Shown here in pieces: positions 63,986 through 64,000 of a stretch of DNA of 64,000 nt. Positions within the stretch are counted from its first letter, which is position 1, and the number at the start of each line of letters is the position of its first letter. The position numbers were made by a program, and so were the translations under genes. The notes below the pieces were generated by a model. The model saw nothing but the letters and a program-made list of their open reading frames with translations. It was not told where the DNA came from and did not search any database. Origin of the DNA: Saccharomyces mikatae IFO 1815 (taxonomy: Eukaryota > Ascomycota > Saccharomycetes > Saccharomycetales > Saccharomycetaceae). The stretch lies in assembly GCF_947241705.1 (NCBI RefSeq), contig NC_079262.1, forward strand, positions 62,001 through 126,000. Reading direction: 5' to 3'.

Positions 63986-64000
63986 TTTCCTAAAAGGGAA
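63986..64000. promoter_or_regulatory. Mcm1/ECB-like box upstream of MCM6
   Basis: TTTCCTAAAAGGGAA, with core CC-N6-GG, near the Mcm1 P-box and the early cell cycle box that drives M/G1 expression of several MCM genes. It lies about 185 bp upstream of the MCM6 ATG and runs to the window's edge, so the full element cannot be seen. Confidence 0.55.

Overview
The window is nuclear DNA of a budding yeast of the genus Saccharomyces. Gene content, order and orientation match the left arm of S. cerevisiae chromosome VII from ADE5,7 (YGL234W) to MCM6 (YGL201C). The proteins are close to the S. cerevisiae ones as I remember them, yet differ at many variable positions. A non-cerevisiae member of the group (S. 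mikatae, S. kudriavzevii and S. jurei are possible) fits better than S. cerevisiae itself. Species was not determined; gene names rest on recalled protein sequence plus synteny, without any search.

Layout. Bases 1-15.8 kb: ADE5,7 (3' part), SEC15, TAN1 (57-nt intron), EMC4, YGL230C, SAP4, SHE10, VID30, OST5 (151-nt intron) and MTC3. Bases 15.9-19.5 kb: an accessory island with tRNA-Val(AAC), a nest of four solo LTRs inserted into one another, and a secreted cysteine-rich ORF for which I recall no S. cerevisiae counterpart at this place. Bases 19.6-53.2 kb: VRG4, SDT1, COG1, EDC1, NIF3, BOL2/FRA2, MDM34, KIP3, CLG1, SKI8, VAM7, NCS6, YPT32, MIG2, SIP2, SPT16, CHC1 and POX1, without visible mobile DNA. 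Bases 53.4-58.6 kb: tRNA-His(GTG) with LTRs, KEX1 with a species-variable Asp/His/Glu tandem repeat, and tRNA-Lys(TTT) with a 23-nt intron and LTRs on both sides. The window ends with ARO8 and MCM6.

Shared themes. Several genes serve membrane traffic: Sec15 (exocyst), Cog1 (Golgi tether), Vrg4 (Golgi GDP-mannose import), Ypt32, Vam7, Chc1, Kex1, Ost5 and Emc4. Others serve glucose response (Mig2, Sip2, Vid30), chromatin and replication (Spt16, Mcm6), tRNA modification (Tan1, Ncs6), mitochondria and iron (Mdm34, Bol2, Mtc3), and amino-acid, purine or fatty-acid metabolism (Aro8, Ade5,7, Pox1). They are ordinary single-gene units, not operons.

Main points of interest: the three-level LTR nest; the same delta boundary about 86 bp upstream of all three tRNA genes; two tau LTR types with different 5' halves; the orphan secreted ORF; start-codon shifts in VAM7 and BOL2; paired oleate-response elements at POX1; and the eight-unit repeat in KEX1. 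I did not find a convincing novel multi-gene system. The secreted ORF beside the LTR nest is the best candidate for something not yet described.
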